Positions 8,815 to 19,101 of a stretch of 37,851 nt of DNA are shown piece after piece; the stretch's first letter is position 1, and the number at the start of each line of letters is the position of its first letter. The DNA comes from Tenacibaculum sp. GTDB taxonomy: Bacteria; Bacteroidota; Bacteroidia; Flavobacteriales; Flavobacteriaceae. Under the pieces are notes generated by a model that saw nothing but the letters and a program-made list of their open reading frames with translations, searched no databases and was not told where the DNA came from. Location of the stretch: the NCBI GenBank assembly GCA_020631475.1, contig JAHDHE010000012.1, positions 1 to 37,851 on the forward strand, written 5' to 3'. The position numbers and the translations under genes were made by a program.

Positions 8815-11595
8815 ATGAAAAATTTAATATTTATTACTCTTTTTACCCTTTGTAATTTTGCTTTTTCACAAAACAAAGGAACTGTATCTGGAAAACTTAC
8901 AGATAAAGAGATGAACGGTGAAGCATTACCCTTTGCAAATGTTTTTATAAAAGGAACCACAATTGGTGCAACTACTGATATGGATGGTCATTATTCCTTA
9001 AATGTACCTGCAGGAAATCAAACCATTGTTTTTAGCTTTATTGGTTATCAAACTATAGAAAAAGAAATTATTGTTAAGGCTGGAGAGACTTTAGTAATAA
9101 ATCAAGAATTAGGAGCGAATGAAGGTGTAACTTTAGATGAAGTTCAAATTAAGGCTACTGTAAGTAAAGAAAAAGAGTCAGCTTTATTATTAGAACAAAA
9201 GAAAGCGGTTTCTATTAAAACTACTATTGGAGCTCAAGAATTATCTAAAAAAGGGGTTAGCGATGTTGCCACTGCTGTTACTAAAGCTACAGGTATCTCA
9301 AAACAAGAAGGTTCTAACAATGTATATGTTCGTGGTTTAGGAGATAGATACAACTCTACAACTTTAAACGGTTTACCATTACCATCTAATAATCCTTCAA
9401 AAAAGAATATTAATTTAGATATTTTCTCTACTGGTATTGTTAAGCTAATCGATATAAATAAAATTTACAATAATCAGATTTATGGAGATTTTGGTGGAGC
9501 AAACATTAATATTGCTTCTAAAGAACATACTGGTAAACCTTATTTAGAAGTTGGTTTAGGTTCAGGAGTTAACTCTAGAGCAGTAGGTCAAGACAATTTC
9601 TTCTTACAAGATGGTCCTGGGTTTTGGGGATTTGACAACCCAACTTACCCAAACAATCCTTTAACTAATTATAATTTCACTACAAGCTGGGATAAAAAAA
9701 CAAAATCTCCTTTCAATACAAATTTTTCTGTAAGAGGTGGAAAGAAATTTAACATTGGTGAAGAAAGCTCATTAAGTGTATTTGGTACTTTAGCCTTTAA
9801 TAATGGCTTTAAATACAAGAATGGTATATCTAGAAGTGTTAATGGATCAAGTTTAATTGTTACTGATTATAACTATGAATCTTTTGACTATAATACCAAT
9901 ACAACAGGTATGTTAAATGTATTATATAAATTAAACTCAAAACATAAGCTTCGTTATAACACTTTATATATTAATTCATCTAACCAAAGTTTAGATGAAT
10001 ATAACGGAACAATTAATGTTTTTGATAACGCTTCAGAAGGTGGTGGGTTTATTCGTCGTTCAAATTTTGATAGAACTAACTTATTAGTAAATCAATTATT
10101 AGGTAATCATAAAATTTTAGATGATTATATTGATGGAGAATGGGGAATATCTTTTAATAAAATGAATAATATTGTTCCTGATCGTCGTCAAAATATGTTA
10201 GTTCCTCAAGACAACAATAATATAAATGGACCAAAAATTGTTTCTGATTTAGCTTCATCAAATAACCATAGATTTTATCAAAATTTAGATGAAAAAGAAT
10301 ATGCTTTTAATGGAGCTTTAAATTACAAATTCGACAAAAACAAGGATGAAGTATATAATGGTAAAGTTACTTTAGGATATAGTGGAAAATGGAAAGATGT
10401 TAATTTTAATGCAACTCAATTCAACTTTAAAATTAATAGAACCATTGCACAACCTATAATAGACGTTAATAATTTAGATGCTTATTTTAGTCAAAATGGA
10501 TTAGATAACAACTATTTTGATATTGTAACATTTAGAGGTGGTTCTGGTATTAAAACAGCACTAAATCCTCAATTTTATAACGGTCGTCAAATTATAAGTG
10601 GAATTTTCGGAAACATTGAATATAAATTCGGAGATAAATTAACCGCTAACTTAGGTTTAAAGTACGAGCAGATTTATCAAAAAATAGATTTTCAAACTGC
10701 TTTAGATGTTATTGGTGGAGACATTTATTTTTTCGAAAAAGAGTTCTTACCTAATTTAGCTATAAAATATACTGTTAACAATAAAAACAACATAAAGTTA
10801 GCTGCTAGTAAAACTTACACGCTACCTCAATTTAAAGAAAAAGCACCTTTTCAGTATGAAGATGTAAATGAAATAAAATTCGGTAACCCTTTCTTATATT
10901 TTTCTACAAATTACAACTTTGATTTACGTTGGGAAATGTTTCCAAAATCTGGTGAAGTTATTTCTGTGACTGGTTTTGGTAAGATTATTAAAAACCCTAT
11001 CAATGAAATTGTAGTTTCTTCAGCTACCAACGACATTTCTTATGTAAATACAGGTGAAGCAAAAGTATTTGGTGCTGAATTTGAAATTAGAAAAGAAATT
11101 TTTAACCATGTTAGAGAAACCGAAACAGAAGATTTCGATAATAAGTTGACTTTTGGATTTAACACTTCTTATATGTATCATAATCAAGATGTAGACAAAG
11201 AAAAAGTAGCTAATGAAACTAACTTAACAATAAATCCAACAAATAGAAAAAACGGGCTTACTGGGGCTTCTGACTTGTTAATAAATGCAGATGTAACATA
11301 TTTAAAAGAATTTAATAAGGATCAAAATTTATTAATAACGTTAGCTTACAACTATTTCTCTGATAGAATATATGCTTTAGGTGTAGCAAGTAGAGGTAAT
11401 TTGGTAGATCAAGGAGTTTCTACATTAGATTTCATTGCTAAATCTAAATTATCTGATAGAGTTAATGTTGGTTTAAGCTTAAAAAACCTATTAAATCCAA
11501 CTGTTACTAGAACACAAGAAATTCAAAATATAAGTGTGCTATCATTTAAAAAAGGAGTGAATTTCGGAATGTCTTTTTCATATAAAATAGACTAA
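8815..11595 (+). CDS. TonB-dependent receptor, SusC-unrelated large family
   Basis: A 926-residue outer-membrane receptor. The signal peptide is about residues 1-19 (CNFAFSQ), the carboxypeptidase-regulatory-like domain about 22-110, the TonB-box-like segment LDEVQIKAT near 112-120, and the plug about 125-240 with the family motif NVYVRGLGDRYNSTTLNG and then LPLPSNNPSKKN. A long barrel follows and ends in SYKID. The RGLGDRYN...LPLPS motif marks a widespread Bacteroidota/Proteobacteria receptor family of unknown or varied substrate. It is followed after 121 bp by a beta-helix lipoprotein on the same strand, probably a surface partner. The promoter carries a candidate Pho box, so a phosphorus-containing substrate is suspected but not shown. 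Confidence 0.88.
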   Translation: MKNLIFITLFTLCNFAFSQNKGTVSGKLTDKEMNGEALPFANVFIKGTTIGATTDMDGHYSLNVPAGNQTIVFSFIGYQTIEKEIIVKAGETLVINQELGANEGVTLDEVQIKATVSKEKESALLLEQKKAVSIKTTIGAQELSKKGVSDVATAVTKATGISKQEGSNNVYVRGLGDRYNSTTLNGLPLPSNNPSKKNINLDIFSTGIVKLIDINKIYNNQIYGDFGGANINIASKEHTGKPYLEVGLGSGVNSRAVGQDNFFLQDGPGFWGFDNPTYPNNPLTNYNFTTSWDKKTKSPFNTNFSVRGGKKFNIGEESSLSVFGTLAFNNGFKYKNGISRSVNGSSLIVTDYNYESFDYNTNTTGMLNVLYKLNSKHKLRYNTLYINSSNQSLDEYNGTINVFDNASEGGGFIRRSNFDRTNLLVNQLLGNHKILDDYIDGEWGISFNKMNNIVPDRRQNMLVPQDNNNINGPKIVSDLASSNNHRFYQNLDEKEYAFNGALNYKFDKNKDEVYNGKVTLGYSGKWKDVNFNATQFNFKINRTIAQPIIDVNNLDAYFSQNGLDNNYFDIVTFRGGSGIKTALNPQFYNGRQIISGIFGNIEYKFGDKLTANLGLKYEQIYQKIDFQTALDVIGGDIYFFEKEFLPNLAIKYTVNNKNNIKLAASKTYTLPQFKEKAPFQYEDVNEIKFGNPFLYFSTNYNFDLRWEMFPKSGEVISVTGFGKIIKNPINEIVVSSATNDISYVNTGEAKVFGAEFEIRKEIFNHVRETETEDFDNKLTFGFNTSYMYHNQDVDKEKVANETNLTINPTNRKNGLTGASDLLINADVTYLKEFNKDQNLLITLAYNYFSDRIYALGVASRGNLVDQGVSTLDFIAKSKLSDRVNVGLSLKNLLNPTVTRTQEIQNISVLSFKKGVNFGMSFSYKID

Positions 11596-11716
11596 AACAC
11601 CCTTAACAAATAAGTAACATTTTACAGTAAATAGATAACAAACACATAATAATTAGATAAAATCAAGAACAAATTAATTAAAGTTATTTGTAAAAAATTA
11701 AACATAAACTAAAAAA

Positions 11717-12841
11717 ATGAAAAAATTAATTGCACTTTTTATTACAGCTTTAACTATTACTAGTTGTATTCAAATAGATGAGAATGTTGTAAGAAACGAT
11801 TCTACAGGAACAAATATTGACCCTACTAATTTTCAAGGAAGAATTAGCAACGAAACTGCAACTTTAGATGCAACTAAAGAATATAACTTAACTGGTCCTT
11901 TTATTGTTCAAAACGGCGCTAGGTTAGTTATTCCTGCTGGAACTGTAATTAAAGCTTCTGGTGGAACTAGTTCTTACATTGCAGTAGCTCAAGGAGGACA
12001 AATTGATGTTAACGGTACATCAAGCAAACCAGTTATTATGACATCTGCAAGTAACACGCCAGCTCCTGGAGATTGGGGAGGCTTAGTAATTTGTGGTAAA
12101 GCACCAACCAATAAAGGAGGTTCTAGCGGAGAAACTGCAACTGCTGAAGTATCAGATTTAACTTATGGTGGTTCTACTGCTAATGATAGTTCAGGCTCTA
12201 TAAGATACTTAAGAGTTGAATATACTGGAGCTACTTTTAACGGATCTAAAGAGTTTAATGGAGTTTCTTTATTCGCTGTTGGTTCTGGTACTACTTTCGA
12301 GTACGTACAATCTTATAATGGTGGAGATGATGGTATTGAATTTTTCGGAGGTACAGTTAACGGACGTTATTTAGTATCTACTGGTAGTGGTGATGATTCT
12401 ATCGATTTTGCTGATGGATGGTCTGGAACTGGAGAGTACTGGTATATTAATAAAGGAACTAAAGCTGGTATTGAAGGATCTAATAATGGTGATAATGGTA
12501 ATGCAACACCTAAAACTACAGCTACTTTAAGAAACATATCTATAGTAGGTCCTGGAACTGAAGGTGCAATGTATATTAAAGAAGGTGGTGGTAACTGGAC
12601 AGTAGAAAATGTATATGTTGCTGATTTTGATTTAGGAATCAAGTTAAAAGATACTGATACTCCAGCAATTCAAAGTATAAATGATGGTAATATTACTTTT
12701 AACCCTATTCAGTTTGATAATATTACTACAAAAGATCAATATACTGGTAGTGCTTCATATATTACAGAAGGAAATAACACAGGTGCTGGTAATGGTAAAA
12801 ATGCTCCGACATGGGCAACTGGCTGGACTAAAGGATTATAG
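11717..12841 (+). CDS. Beta-helix-type surface lipoprotein paired with the TonB receptor
   Basis: A 374-residue lipoprotein; the signal ends in lipobox ITSC (Cys17). The body is rich in Gly, Ser, Thr and Asn, with repeated short strands (for example VQNGARLVIPAGTVIKASGG, GDWGGLVICGKAP, GIEFFGGTV, DDSIDFADGWSG) typical of right-handed parallel beta-helix proteins. Database copies of such proteins are sometimes mislabelled 'multidrug transporter', but no membrane segments are present. It directly follows a TonB receptor, as in other receptor-lipoprotein pairs of Bacteroidota. A role in binding or processing substrate at the surface is inferred. The 121-bp gap upstream has TTAACA (11603) and GTAACA (11614) 11 bp apart and GTTATTTG 30 bp before the start, so a separate weak promoter is possible. 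Confidence 0.8.
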   Translation: MKKLIALFITALTITSCIQIDENVVRNDSTGTNIDPTNFQGRISNETATLDATKEYNLTGPFIVQNGARLVIPAGTVIKASGGTSSYIAVAQGGQIDVNGTSSKPVIMTSASNTPAPGDWGGLVICGKAPTNKGGSSGETATAEVSDLTYGGSTANDSSGSIRYLRVEYTGATFNGSKEFNGVSLFAVGSGTTFEYVQSYNGGDDGIEFFGGTVNGRYLVSTGSGDDSIDFADGWSGTGEYWYINKGTKAGIEGSNNGDNGNATPKTTATLRNISIVGPGTEGAMYIKEGGGNWTVENVYVADFDLGIKLKDTDTPAIQSINDGNITFNPIQFDNITTKDQYTGSASYITEGNNTGAGNGKNAPTWATGWTKGL

Positions 12842-12865
12842 TACACTTCCAATCATATAAAACAC

Positions 12866-13048
12866 AAGAGGCTGTCTAAAAAGTAAAAACGAAAAATGAA
12901 ATTTAGATTATTTTTCGGTCACTTCTTTAAAAACATCAAAAAACCATCATTTTAACTTAAAAATGATGGTTTTTCTATAATTTCTGAGCCTGTCACAGAA
13001 AATTTTTCGGTAGAAAAGCTGACAAAAAGTCTTTTCAGACAGCCTCTT
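12866..13048. repeat. MITE-like inverted-repeat element, about 183 bp, with nested hairpins
   Basis: Outer arms at 12866-12883 (AAGAGGCTGTCTAAAAAG) and 13031-13048 pair over 17 of 18 bases. Inside are a strong hairpin with 15-bp perfect arms (12939-12953 and 12960-12974, ACCATCATTTT type) and a smaller one (CGAAAAAT / ATTTTTCG, 12890-12917). The element fills the gap between two convergent genes and contains no gene. The GAGGCTGTCT ends look like transposon termini, but no target duplication is evident. It may now serve as a two-way transcription terminator. Confidence 0.65.
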
Positions 13049-13049
13049 T

Positions 13050-13475
13050 TTACTTCTTTAATTTAGCTAAGCTATATAATAAATCTTCTATTTTTTTTAA
13101 TTCTTTAGGTGGATTACCTGCGTCAAAAGTAGATGAAGTGTATTCTACATCTTTTATCTTAAATACAATTTTAGCAATTAATGCTCTATCCGTAGCACTG
13201 TTTTTTGATGGAGCTTTTAAATCTTTTATTTCATTAAGATTTAATTTACTTACTAAAGTATTTAATTCATCTAATTTATCTTGAGGCAACACGTATGTTT
13301 CCTCATTATCATAAGTTTTATAATTCACCTTACTGCCTTCTATATTAATTTTAATCATACTGCCTCTCGTTTGAGCTTCATAATTAATTACATCAAAATT
13401 ATTTGTTACATTTTGAGCAGTACAGCTAACCATTAACAAAACAAATACTGGAGTTATTATATTAAAAATTTTCAT
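13050..13475 (-). CDS. Small unknown lipoprotein
   Basis: A 141-residue protein with lipoprotein signal MKIFNIITPVFVLLMVSC (Cys18). The mature part is a single soluble domain with alternating strands; no catalytic motif is recognised. A longer frame could begin at 13532, but those extra 19 residues would be encoded by the upstream terminator hairpin (13504-13529) and would precede the signal peptide, so the ATG at 13475 is preferred. It lies after the metalloprotease gene on the same strand, separated by a terminator, and converges on the beta-helix lipoprotein gene across the MITE-like element. Function unknown. Confidence 0.75.
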   Translation of the reverse strand: MKIFNIITPVFVLLMVSCTAQNVTNNFDVINYEAQTRGSMIKINIEGSKVNYKTYDNEETYVLPQDKLDELNTLVSKLNLNEIKDLKAPSKNSATDRALIAKIVFKIKDVEYTSSTFDAGNPPKELKKIEDLLYSLAKLKK

Positions 13476-13503
13476 TGACTTTTGTTTTTTATTATAAATA
13501 CAA

Positions 13504-13529
13504 AGGCGTTCTTTAATTAAAGAACGCCT
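13504..13529 (-). terminator. Terminator of the metalloprotease gene
   Basis: A perfect 26-bp palindrome (13-bp arms, AGGCGTTCTTTAA type) lies 27 bp after the metalloprotease stop. On the minus strand it is followed by CTTTGTATTTA, only a weak T tract, so read-through into the lipoprotein gene is possible. Confidence 0.65.
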
Positions 13530-13556
13530 CAATATATAAATTATTTTTTACTAAAA

Positions 13557-14540
13557 TTAGTCTGCCATAGTAGCTCTAAAACCTCCTGGAGCAAAAACTG
13601 CGTCCATTCTAGCTTTTTGACCGTTGGTAAACATATACATACAGCTATCATCAGAATAGTCCATAAAGTTCATAGTCATGTTTGCACTTCCACACTCTAT
13701 AGTTGGGTAAGAAGGACATCCTCTACTAGATCCATCAGCATCTGGAGTATCTGCAACAAAATCGCTAGCTCCACATCCACCGTCACCCCAAATGTGACGT
13801 AAGTTTAACCAGTGACCTACTTCGTGAGTAGCAGTTCTTTGGTTACGTCCTACAAATGGAGCAGCTAAAACCACACCATCAGTAGCCCAGTCACCTCCTG
13901 GGAATTGAGCATACCCTAAAATTTGACCTGTTTGATATGGCATATAATTTACTATCCAAATATTTAAAAACTCTTGTGGATTAACAACATCACTTCCTCC
14001 TTTTGAAGAAAATTTCATATCATCATTTGGTCTCCAACTTCTTTTTCTCTTATTTTGAACTCTGATAACGTTTTCAATAACAAAGTCAATATTTACATTC
14101 GCTTCAACTCCTGCAAATTCTGCTGGCATTGCTCCTCTGTTTGGGTTTTGCAAATTAAAGTCTTCATTCATAGCATCAATTTGATCTTGCAGTACAGATA
14201 AAGGTAAGTTTTCACTTGATCTTTTATAAATAACATGATATACTACTGGTATTTGAATTTTACCATTTACCAATCTTGCTGATACTTCTCCTTTTTTTAC
14301 TTTTTCTACATAATTAGCTGTAAAAGACTCTATTTTATCCATTCTGTCTTTTAAACCAGCATCTTTTGCCATATTCTCATTTAAAACATCATTAGCAAAA
14401 CATTGCTTATCTGCTCTAGGTAGAGCTTCTAAATCTGCTACTGATTCAATTTCTGGTTCTAAATTCGCGTTTTGTTCATTTGTTTGACAGCCTACTAAAA
14501 TTCCAGCAGCTATTGCCATTGTTAGAAAAATTCTTTTCAT
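13557..14540 (-). CDS. M43-family (cytophagalysin/pappalysin-like) zinc metalloprotease lipoprotein
   Basis: A 327-residue secreted protease. The signal ends in lipobox LVGC (Cys18), so it is lipid-anchored, probably at the cell surface. A pro-region of about 90 residues precedes the catalytic domain (about 95-325). The zinc site is HEVGHWLNLRH (His239, Glu240, His243, His249), the extended metzincin motif, and the Met-turn is NFMDYSDD (Met293). Cysteines at 256, 275, 283 and 300 could form the two disulphides common in this family. It would cleave extracellular proteins or peptides. Upstream spacing gives it its own promoter, though no clean TAnnTTTG was found. The family call is firm; substrate is unknown. 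Confidence 0.9.
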   Translation of the reverse strand: MKRIFLTMAIAAGILVGCQTNEQNANLEPEIESVADLEALPRADKQCFANDVLNENMAKDAGLKDRMDKIESFTANYVEKVKKGEVSARLVNGKIQIPVVYHVIYKRSSENLPLSVLQDQIDAMNEDFNLQNPNRGAMPAEFAGVEANVNIDFVIENVIRVQNKRKRSWRPNDDMKFSSKGGSDVVNPQEFLNIWIVNYMPYQTGQILGYAQFPGGDWATDGVVLAAPFVGRNQRTATHEVGHWLNLRHIWGDGGCGASDFVADTPDADGSSRGCPSYPTIECGSANMTMNFMDYSDDSCMYMFTNGQKARMDAVFAPGGFRATMAD

Positions 14541-14829
14541 GTTGTGAAAAATTTAAAAATTAGTTAATTGTTTTATTTGTTAAAAACCTACAAACAAAAT
14601 TCATGTGAAGAATTAGTTAAAAATTTACTGATTTAACAATAAAGTGAAGGGTTTTTTAACGATCTGCAATATATAAATATATTTCTCTAAATAAAAAACA
14701 TATTTTAGAATTAAAATTCAATGAAAAAACTCTTTAAAAATCACTTGCCACGTAAATTTTTAGAAAATATAAATATTACTTTAGGTTTTAAAAAACTTTT
14801 AAAAACGTCAATTTTTAATAATGAAAACA
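14541..14829. other. Intergenic AT-rich stretch between metalloprotease and infB genes
   Basis: About 290 bp without a credible reading frame. It must hold the metalloprotease promoter on the minus strand, but no exact TAnnTTTG is seen there. Two copies of AATTAGTTAA (starting near 14562 and 14612) are the only repeats noticed. No RNA gene was recognised. Confidence 0.5.
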
Positions 14830-14859
14830 AAAAAGACACCTTAATTAAGGTGTCTTTTT
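14830..14859 (-). terminator. Terminator of the rimP-nusA-infB operon
   Basis: A perfect palindrome with 15-bp arms (AAAAAGACACCTTAA type) lies 22 bp after the infB stop; on the minus strand the right arm ends in a T tract. No loop separates the arms, so the hairpin must open a few central A-T pairs. Confidence 0.85.
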
Positions 14860-14881
14860 AAATTCTATATAAGAAATTGAT

Positions 14882-17710
14882 TTATTTAAGCTTTTTCTTA
14901 ACTGCTATTTCAGTATAAGCTTCAATTACATCGCCTTCTTTAATATCGTTGTATCCTTTAATTTGAAGACCACAATCGTATCCTTTCGTTACTTCTTTAA
15001 CATCGTCTTTAAAACGTTTTAATGAAGATAACAATCCGTCGTGAACAACAATTCCGTCACGGATAATACGAACTTTAGAATCTCTTGTAATCTTACCGCT
15101 CATTACCATACATCCTGCAATGTTACCAACTTTAGAAATCTTATAAACCTCTCTAATTTCAACATTACCAAGAACTTCTTCTTTCATTTCAGGAGATAGC
15201 ATTCCTTCCATTGCATCTTTCAAGTCGTTAATAGCGTCGTAAATAATAGAATATGTTCTAATATCAACTTCTTCTCTATCTGCTACTATACGAGCATTTC
15301 CTTGCGGACGCACATTAAATCCAACAATAATCGCATCTGAAGCTGTTGCTAATAACACATCAGACTCGGTAATTGCTCCAACTCCTTTATGTAAGATATT
15401 AACCTGAATTTCTTCAGTTGATAATTTTTGGAAAGAATCTGTTAATGCTTCTACCGAACCATCTACATCTCCTTTTAAGATTATGTTTAATTCTTTGAAA
15501 TCTCCTAAGGCAATACGACGACCAATCTCTGCTAATGTTAACGTTTTCTGTGTTCTTACAGATTGCTCACGTTGTAATTGAGAACGTTTAGCAGCGATTT
15601 GCTTCGCTTCACGCTCATCATCAAATACATTAAACTTATCACCTGCTTGTGGTGCACCGTCTAATCCTAAGATTGATACTGGTGTTGATGGACCTGCTTC
15701 TTTAACTTTATTTCCTTTATCATCAAACATAGCTCTTACTTTACCACTATGCTTACCTGCTAAAATATAATCTCCAATTTTTAATGTACCTGCTTGTACT
15801 AAAATTGTTGACACATATCCTCTACCTTTATCTAATAAAGCTTCTACTACAGCTCCTGTTGCATTTTTATTAGGATTCGCTTTTAATTCTAATACCTCTG
15901 CTTCTAACAATACTTTTTCAAGTAAATCATCAACTCCTTGTCCTGTTTTAGCAGAAATTTCTTGAGATTGAATATTACCTCCCCAATCTTCTACTAATAA
16001 ATTCATAGAAGAAAGTTGCGTTTTAATATTATCTGGATTTGCATTTGGCTTATCAATCTTATTTATTGCAAATATGATTGGTACTCCTGCTGCTTGTGCA
16101 TGCGATATTGCTTCTTTTGTTTGAGGCATTACATCATCATCCGCTGCCACAACAATAATTACTAAATCTGTTACTTGAGCTCCACGAGCACGCATTGCTG
16201 TAAAGGCCTCGTGACCTGGTGTATCTAAAAATGCAATTTTTTGGTCTCCAACTTTTACTGCGTAAGCACCAATATGCTGAGTAATTCCTCCTGATTCGCC
16301 ATCTATTACATTCGCCTTACGGATGTAATCTAATAACGATGTTTTACCATGATCTACGTGACCCATTACCGTAATAATTGGTGCACGAGTTATTAAATCT
16401 TCTGGTTTGTCTTCTACTTCTTCGATAGATTCTTCTACTTCAGCTCCAACAAACTCTACTGTATAGTTAAATTCTTCAGCAACGATTGATAATGTTTCAG
16501 CATCTAAACGCTGATTCATTGTTACCATCATTCCTAACATCATACATGAAGAAATAATGTTTGTTACCGGAACGTCCATCATCGTAGCAACTTCACTAAC
16601 AGTAACAAATTCTGTTACTTTTAATACTTTACTTTCAGCTTGTGCTGCTTGTAAATCTGCTTCTGATTGTTCACGGTGAGCATCTCTTTTATTTCTACGG
16701 TATTTTGCTCCTTTACCTTTTTTAGATTTACCTTGAAGTCTTTCTAAAGTTTCACGTACTTGTTTTTGTACTTCTGCTTCTGTAGGTTCTTCTTTTTTAA
16801 CTGCTGGTCTTTGAGCTCCTCTACCTTTAAATCCTGGACGATTACCTCCACGGTTAGCACCAGAACGATTTGCTAAAGGTCTACCAACACCTCCACCACC
16901 TGGTTTAGGTGCTCCTGGTTTACTAATTCTTTTACGCTTTTTCTTATCAGCGTCCGACTTAGCATCTGGTTTTTTCTTCTTTGGTCTTTCAAATTGCTTT
17001 AAATCAATTTTTTGACCTGTAATTTTTGGACCATCTAATTTTTTATACTGAGTTTTAATTTTCTCAGCATTCTCTGCAGTAATTTCAACAGCTGGTTCAG
17101 TTTTTTCTGCTTCTTTTTTAGCTTCAACAACCTTTCTAGGAGCTTTAACTTCAACTTTTTTAGGAGTCTCTGTTTTTACTTCTTTTGGTGTTCCTACTTT
17201 TTTAGGAGCTTCTTTCTTTTCTTCAACCTTAACTACTGGCTTTTCAACTTTTTTAGTTTCTTGAACAGGAGTTTCTTTTTTAGGCTCTTCTACTTTTTTA
17301 GCTTCCTTAACTGGCGCTGGTTTTTTAGTTTCTTCGACAACTGCTTTACCAGTTTTCACATCTATTTTACCAACCGTTTTTAATTCTAACTTTTCAGCTT
17401 TAGCTTTTAAGACCTCTTGCTTTTTAGCTTCGTCTTCTAACCTCTTCTTTTCTTGTTCTTCTTCTAATTGCAAACGTATTGCCTCTTTTTCTTTACGTTT
17501 CTCTTCACTTACTTCTTTAGAGGCAACTTTTTTAGATTTATCTGTTTGAAAACCATCAAATAATATTTGATATTCTTCAGAAGATATTTTAGTAGTAGGA
17601 CGTGCTTCGATTTCATGACCACTTTTAGCCAAGTGTTCAACAGCTCTGTCTAAAGAGATATTTAATTCTCTTAATACTTTATTAAGTCTTAATTTTTTAG
17701 CTTCAGCCAT
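14882..17710 (-). CDS. infB: Translation initiation factor IF-2
   Basis: A 942-residue GTPase that brings initiator tRNA to the 30S subunit. The order is: an IF2 N-terminal domain (about 1-55), a long low-complexity Lys/Glu/Pro/Val region with repeated 'KKVE/PKK' units (about 65-250), a Gly/Arg-rich linker, a second N-terminal module (about 370-430), and the G domain with GHVDHGKT (450-457), DTPGH (496-500) and NKID (550-553). Domains II, III and C2 run to the C-terminus. Length is normal for Bacteroidota. It is the last gene of rimP-nusA-infB, 122 bp after nusA, and ends at a strong terminator. Confidence 0.98.
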   Translation of the reverse strand: MAEAKKLRLNKVLRELNISLDRAVEHLAKSGHEIEARPTTKISSEEYQILFDGFQTDKSKKVASKEVSEEKRKEKEAIRLQLEEEQEKKRLEDEAKKQEVLKAKAEKLELKTVGKIDVKTGKAVVEETKKPAPVKEAKKVEEPKKETPVQETKKVEKPVVKVEEKKEAPKKVGTPKEVKTETPKKVEVKAPRKVVEAKKEAEKTEPAVEITAENAEKIKTQYKKLDGPKITGQKIDLKQFERPKKKKPDAKSDADKKKRKRISKPGAPKPGGGGVGRPLANRSGANRGGNRPGFKGRGAQRPAVKKEEPTEAEVQKQVRETLERLQGKSKKGKGAKYRRNKRDAHREQSEADLQAAQAESKVLKVTEFVTVSEVATMMDVPVTNIISSCMMLGMMVTMNQRLDAETLSIVAEEFNYTVEFVGAEVEESIEEVEDKPEDLITRAPIITVMGHVDHGKTSLLDYIRKANVIDGESGGITQHIGAYAVKVGDQKIAFLDTPGHEAFTAMRARGAQVTDLVIIVVAADDDVMPQTKEAISHAQAAGVPIIFAINKIDKPNANPDNIKTQLSSMNLLVEDWGGNIQSQEISAKTGQGVDDLLEKVLLEAEVLELKANPNKNATGAVVEALLDKGRGYVSTILVQAGTLKIGDYILAGKHSGKVRAMFDDKGNKVKEAGPSTPVSILGLDGAPQAGDKFNVFDDEREAKQIAAKRSQLQREQSVRTQKTLTLAEIGRRIALGDFKELNIILKGDVDGSVEALTDSFQKLSTEEIQVNILHKGVGAITESDVLLATASDAIIVGFNVRPQGNARIVADREEVDIRTYSIIYDAINDLKDAMEGMLSPEMKEEVLGNVEIREVYKISKVGNIAGCMVMSGKITRDSKVRIIRDGIVVHDGLLSSLKRFKDDVKEVTKGYDCGLQIKGYNDIKEGDVIEAYTEIAVKKKLK

Positions 17711-17832
17711 AAATTATTTTATACTTTTTATTGAAAAAACACACTTTATACTTTGGGTATAGTTATGTTCTTTTTCTTTAATTGTCAATTTTCATGTTAA
17801 CACATTAGGATATACTGACCTCCTACTTTTAT

Positions 17833-19089
17833 TTAGTCTTCGAATTCTTCTCTTAAAATTCGTTGAACATCTAAAATTGTTTCTTCTTCTAAATCGGTTC
17901 TTTGCACTAACATAGAAACGTCTTTTTCTAGTACGCTCTTTGCTGTATCTAAACCTATTTTATTGAATTCTGCTATTACCCAAGCTTCGATTTCATCAGA
18001 AAACTCTGTTAATTCAACATCTTCTTCTTCTAAACCTTCTCTTTGTACATCTATTTCATATCCTGTTAACTCACTTGCTAAACGGATATTAACTCCTGCA
18101 CGACCAATTGCTTTTGATACTTCTTCTGGCTTTAATAAAACGTTTACACGTCCTTTTTTACCATTTTTCTCTTCGTCGTATAACTTAATATCTACAGAAG
18201 TTACTTTTGCTGGACTTAATGCTCTTGACACAAATAACTGTTCGTTTTTTGTGTAATTAATTACATCAATATTTTCGTTTCCTAACTCACGAACAATACC
18301 GTGAATACGAGATCCTTTAACACCAACACATGCTCCAACTGGGTCGATTCTATCATCATAAGAATCTACTGCAATTTTTGCTTTATCTCCAGGAATTCTA
18401 GCAACACCTTCGATAGTAATTAATCCGTCGAAAACTTCTGGAATTTCTTGCTCGAATAATTTTACTAAAAATGCTGGTGAAGTTCTTGATAAAATAATAG
18501 CAGGTTTGTTACCTCTTAATTCTACCGATTTTATAACTCCACGAACTGCATCTCCTTTTCTAAAGAAGTCTGAACGAATTTGCTCACTTTTTGGTAAAAC
18601 AATCTCGTTTCCTTCATCATCTAACAAAATTACTGCATTATGGCGAATATGATGCACTTCTGCACTATATATTTCTCCTTCTAAGTCTTTAAATTGCTTA
18701 AAGATGTTTGTACTATCGTGTTCATGAATTTTAGAAATAAGGTTTTGACGTAATGCTAAAATTGCACGTCTACCTAAATCTATTAACTTTACTTCTTCAG
18801 ATACATCTTCACCGATTTCAAAATCTGGCTCAATTTTTCTTGCTTCAGCAAGTTCAATTTCTTCATTATCGTCTTCAGACATTCCATCGGCAACTACCAC
18901 ACGGTTTCTCCAAATTTCTAAATCTCCTTTGTCTGGGTTGATAATTATATCAAAGTTTTCATCTGATCCAAACCTACGTTTTAATGCAGCACGAAATACT
19001 TCTTCTAAGATAGACATTAATGTAACTCTATCTATACTTTTATTATCTTTAAACTCTGAAAATGACTCAATTAATGCAATATTTTCCAT
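17833..19089 (-). CDS. nusA: Transcription termination/antitermination factor NusA
   Basis: A 418-residue RNA-polymerase-binding factor. The NusA N-terminal domain is about 1-130, the S1 domain about 135-205 (GEIYSAEVHHIRHNAVILL), and KH1/KH2 about 230-375, with the characteristic DPVGACVGVKGSRIHGIVRE and GRAGVNIRLASELTG. A short acidic tail ends at EEFED. It lacks the long acidic-repeat C-terminus of Escherichia coli NusA, which is usual in Bacteroidota. It begins 12 bp after rimP and is co-transcribed with it. Confidence 0.97.
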   Translation of the reverse strand: MENIALIESFSEFKDNKSIDRVTLMSILEEVFRAALKRRFGSDENFDIIINPDKGDLEIWRNRVVVADGMSEDDNEEIELAEARKIEPDFEIGEDVSEEVKLIDLGRRAILALRQNLISKIHEHDSTNIFKQFKDLEGEIYSAEVHHIRHNAVILLDDEGNEIVLPKSEQIRSDFFRKGDAVRGVIKSVELRGNKPAIILSRTSPAFLVKLFEQEIPEVFDGLITIEGVARIPGDKAKIAVDSYDDRIDPVGACVGVKGSRIHGIVRELGNENIDVINYTKNEQLFVSRALSPAKVTSVDIKLYDEEKNGKKGRVNVLLKPEEVSKAIGRAGVNIRLASELTGYEIDVQREGLEEEDVELTEFSDEIEAWVIAEFNKIGLDTAKSVLEKDVSMLVQRTDLEEETILDVQRILREEFED

Positions 19090-19101
19090 TTCATTCTCTT
19101 A

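Noticed and set aside
8727..8960. Minus-strand reading frame of 77 codons
   Set aside because: It overlaps the promoter and signal peptide of the 8815 receptor and has no recognisable feature.
11603..11640. TTAACA and GTAACA 11 bp apart downstream of the 8815 receptor as a third Pho box
   Set aside because: They are about 70 bp from the nearest TTTG before the 11717 gene, not 19, and further TAACA copies nearby are irregular, so chance in AT-rich DNA is likely.
13476..13532. Longer N-terminus for the small lipoprotein
   Set aside because: These codons fall in the upstream terminator palindrome and would place 19 charged residues before a good lipoprotein signal.
17100..17500. Lys/Glu/Pro-rich repeats in infB considered as a tandem DNA repeat
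   Set aside because: This is the normal low-complexity linker of IF-2; units vary in length and sequence and codons differ between units.
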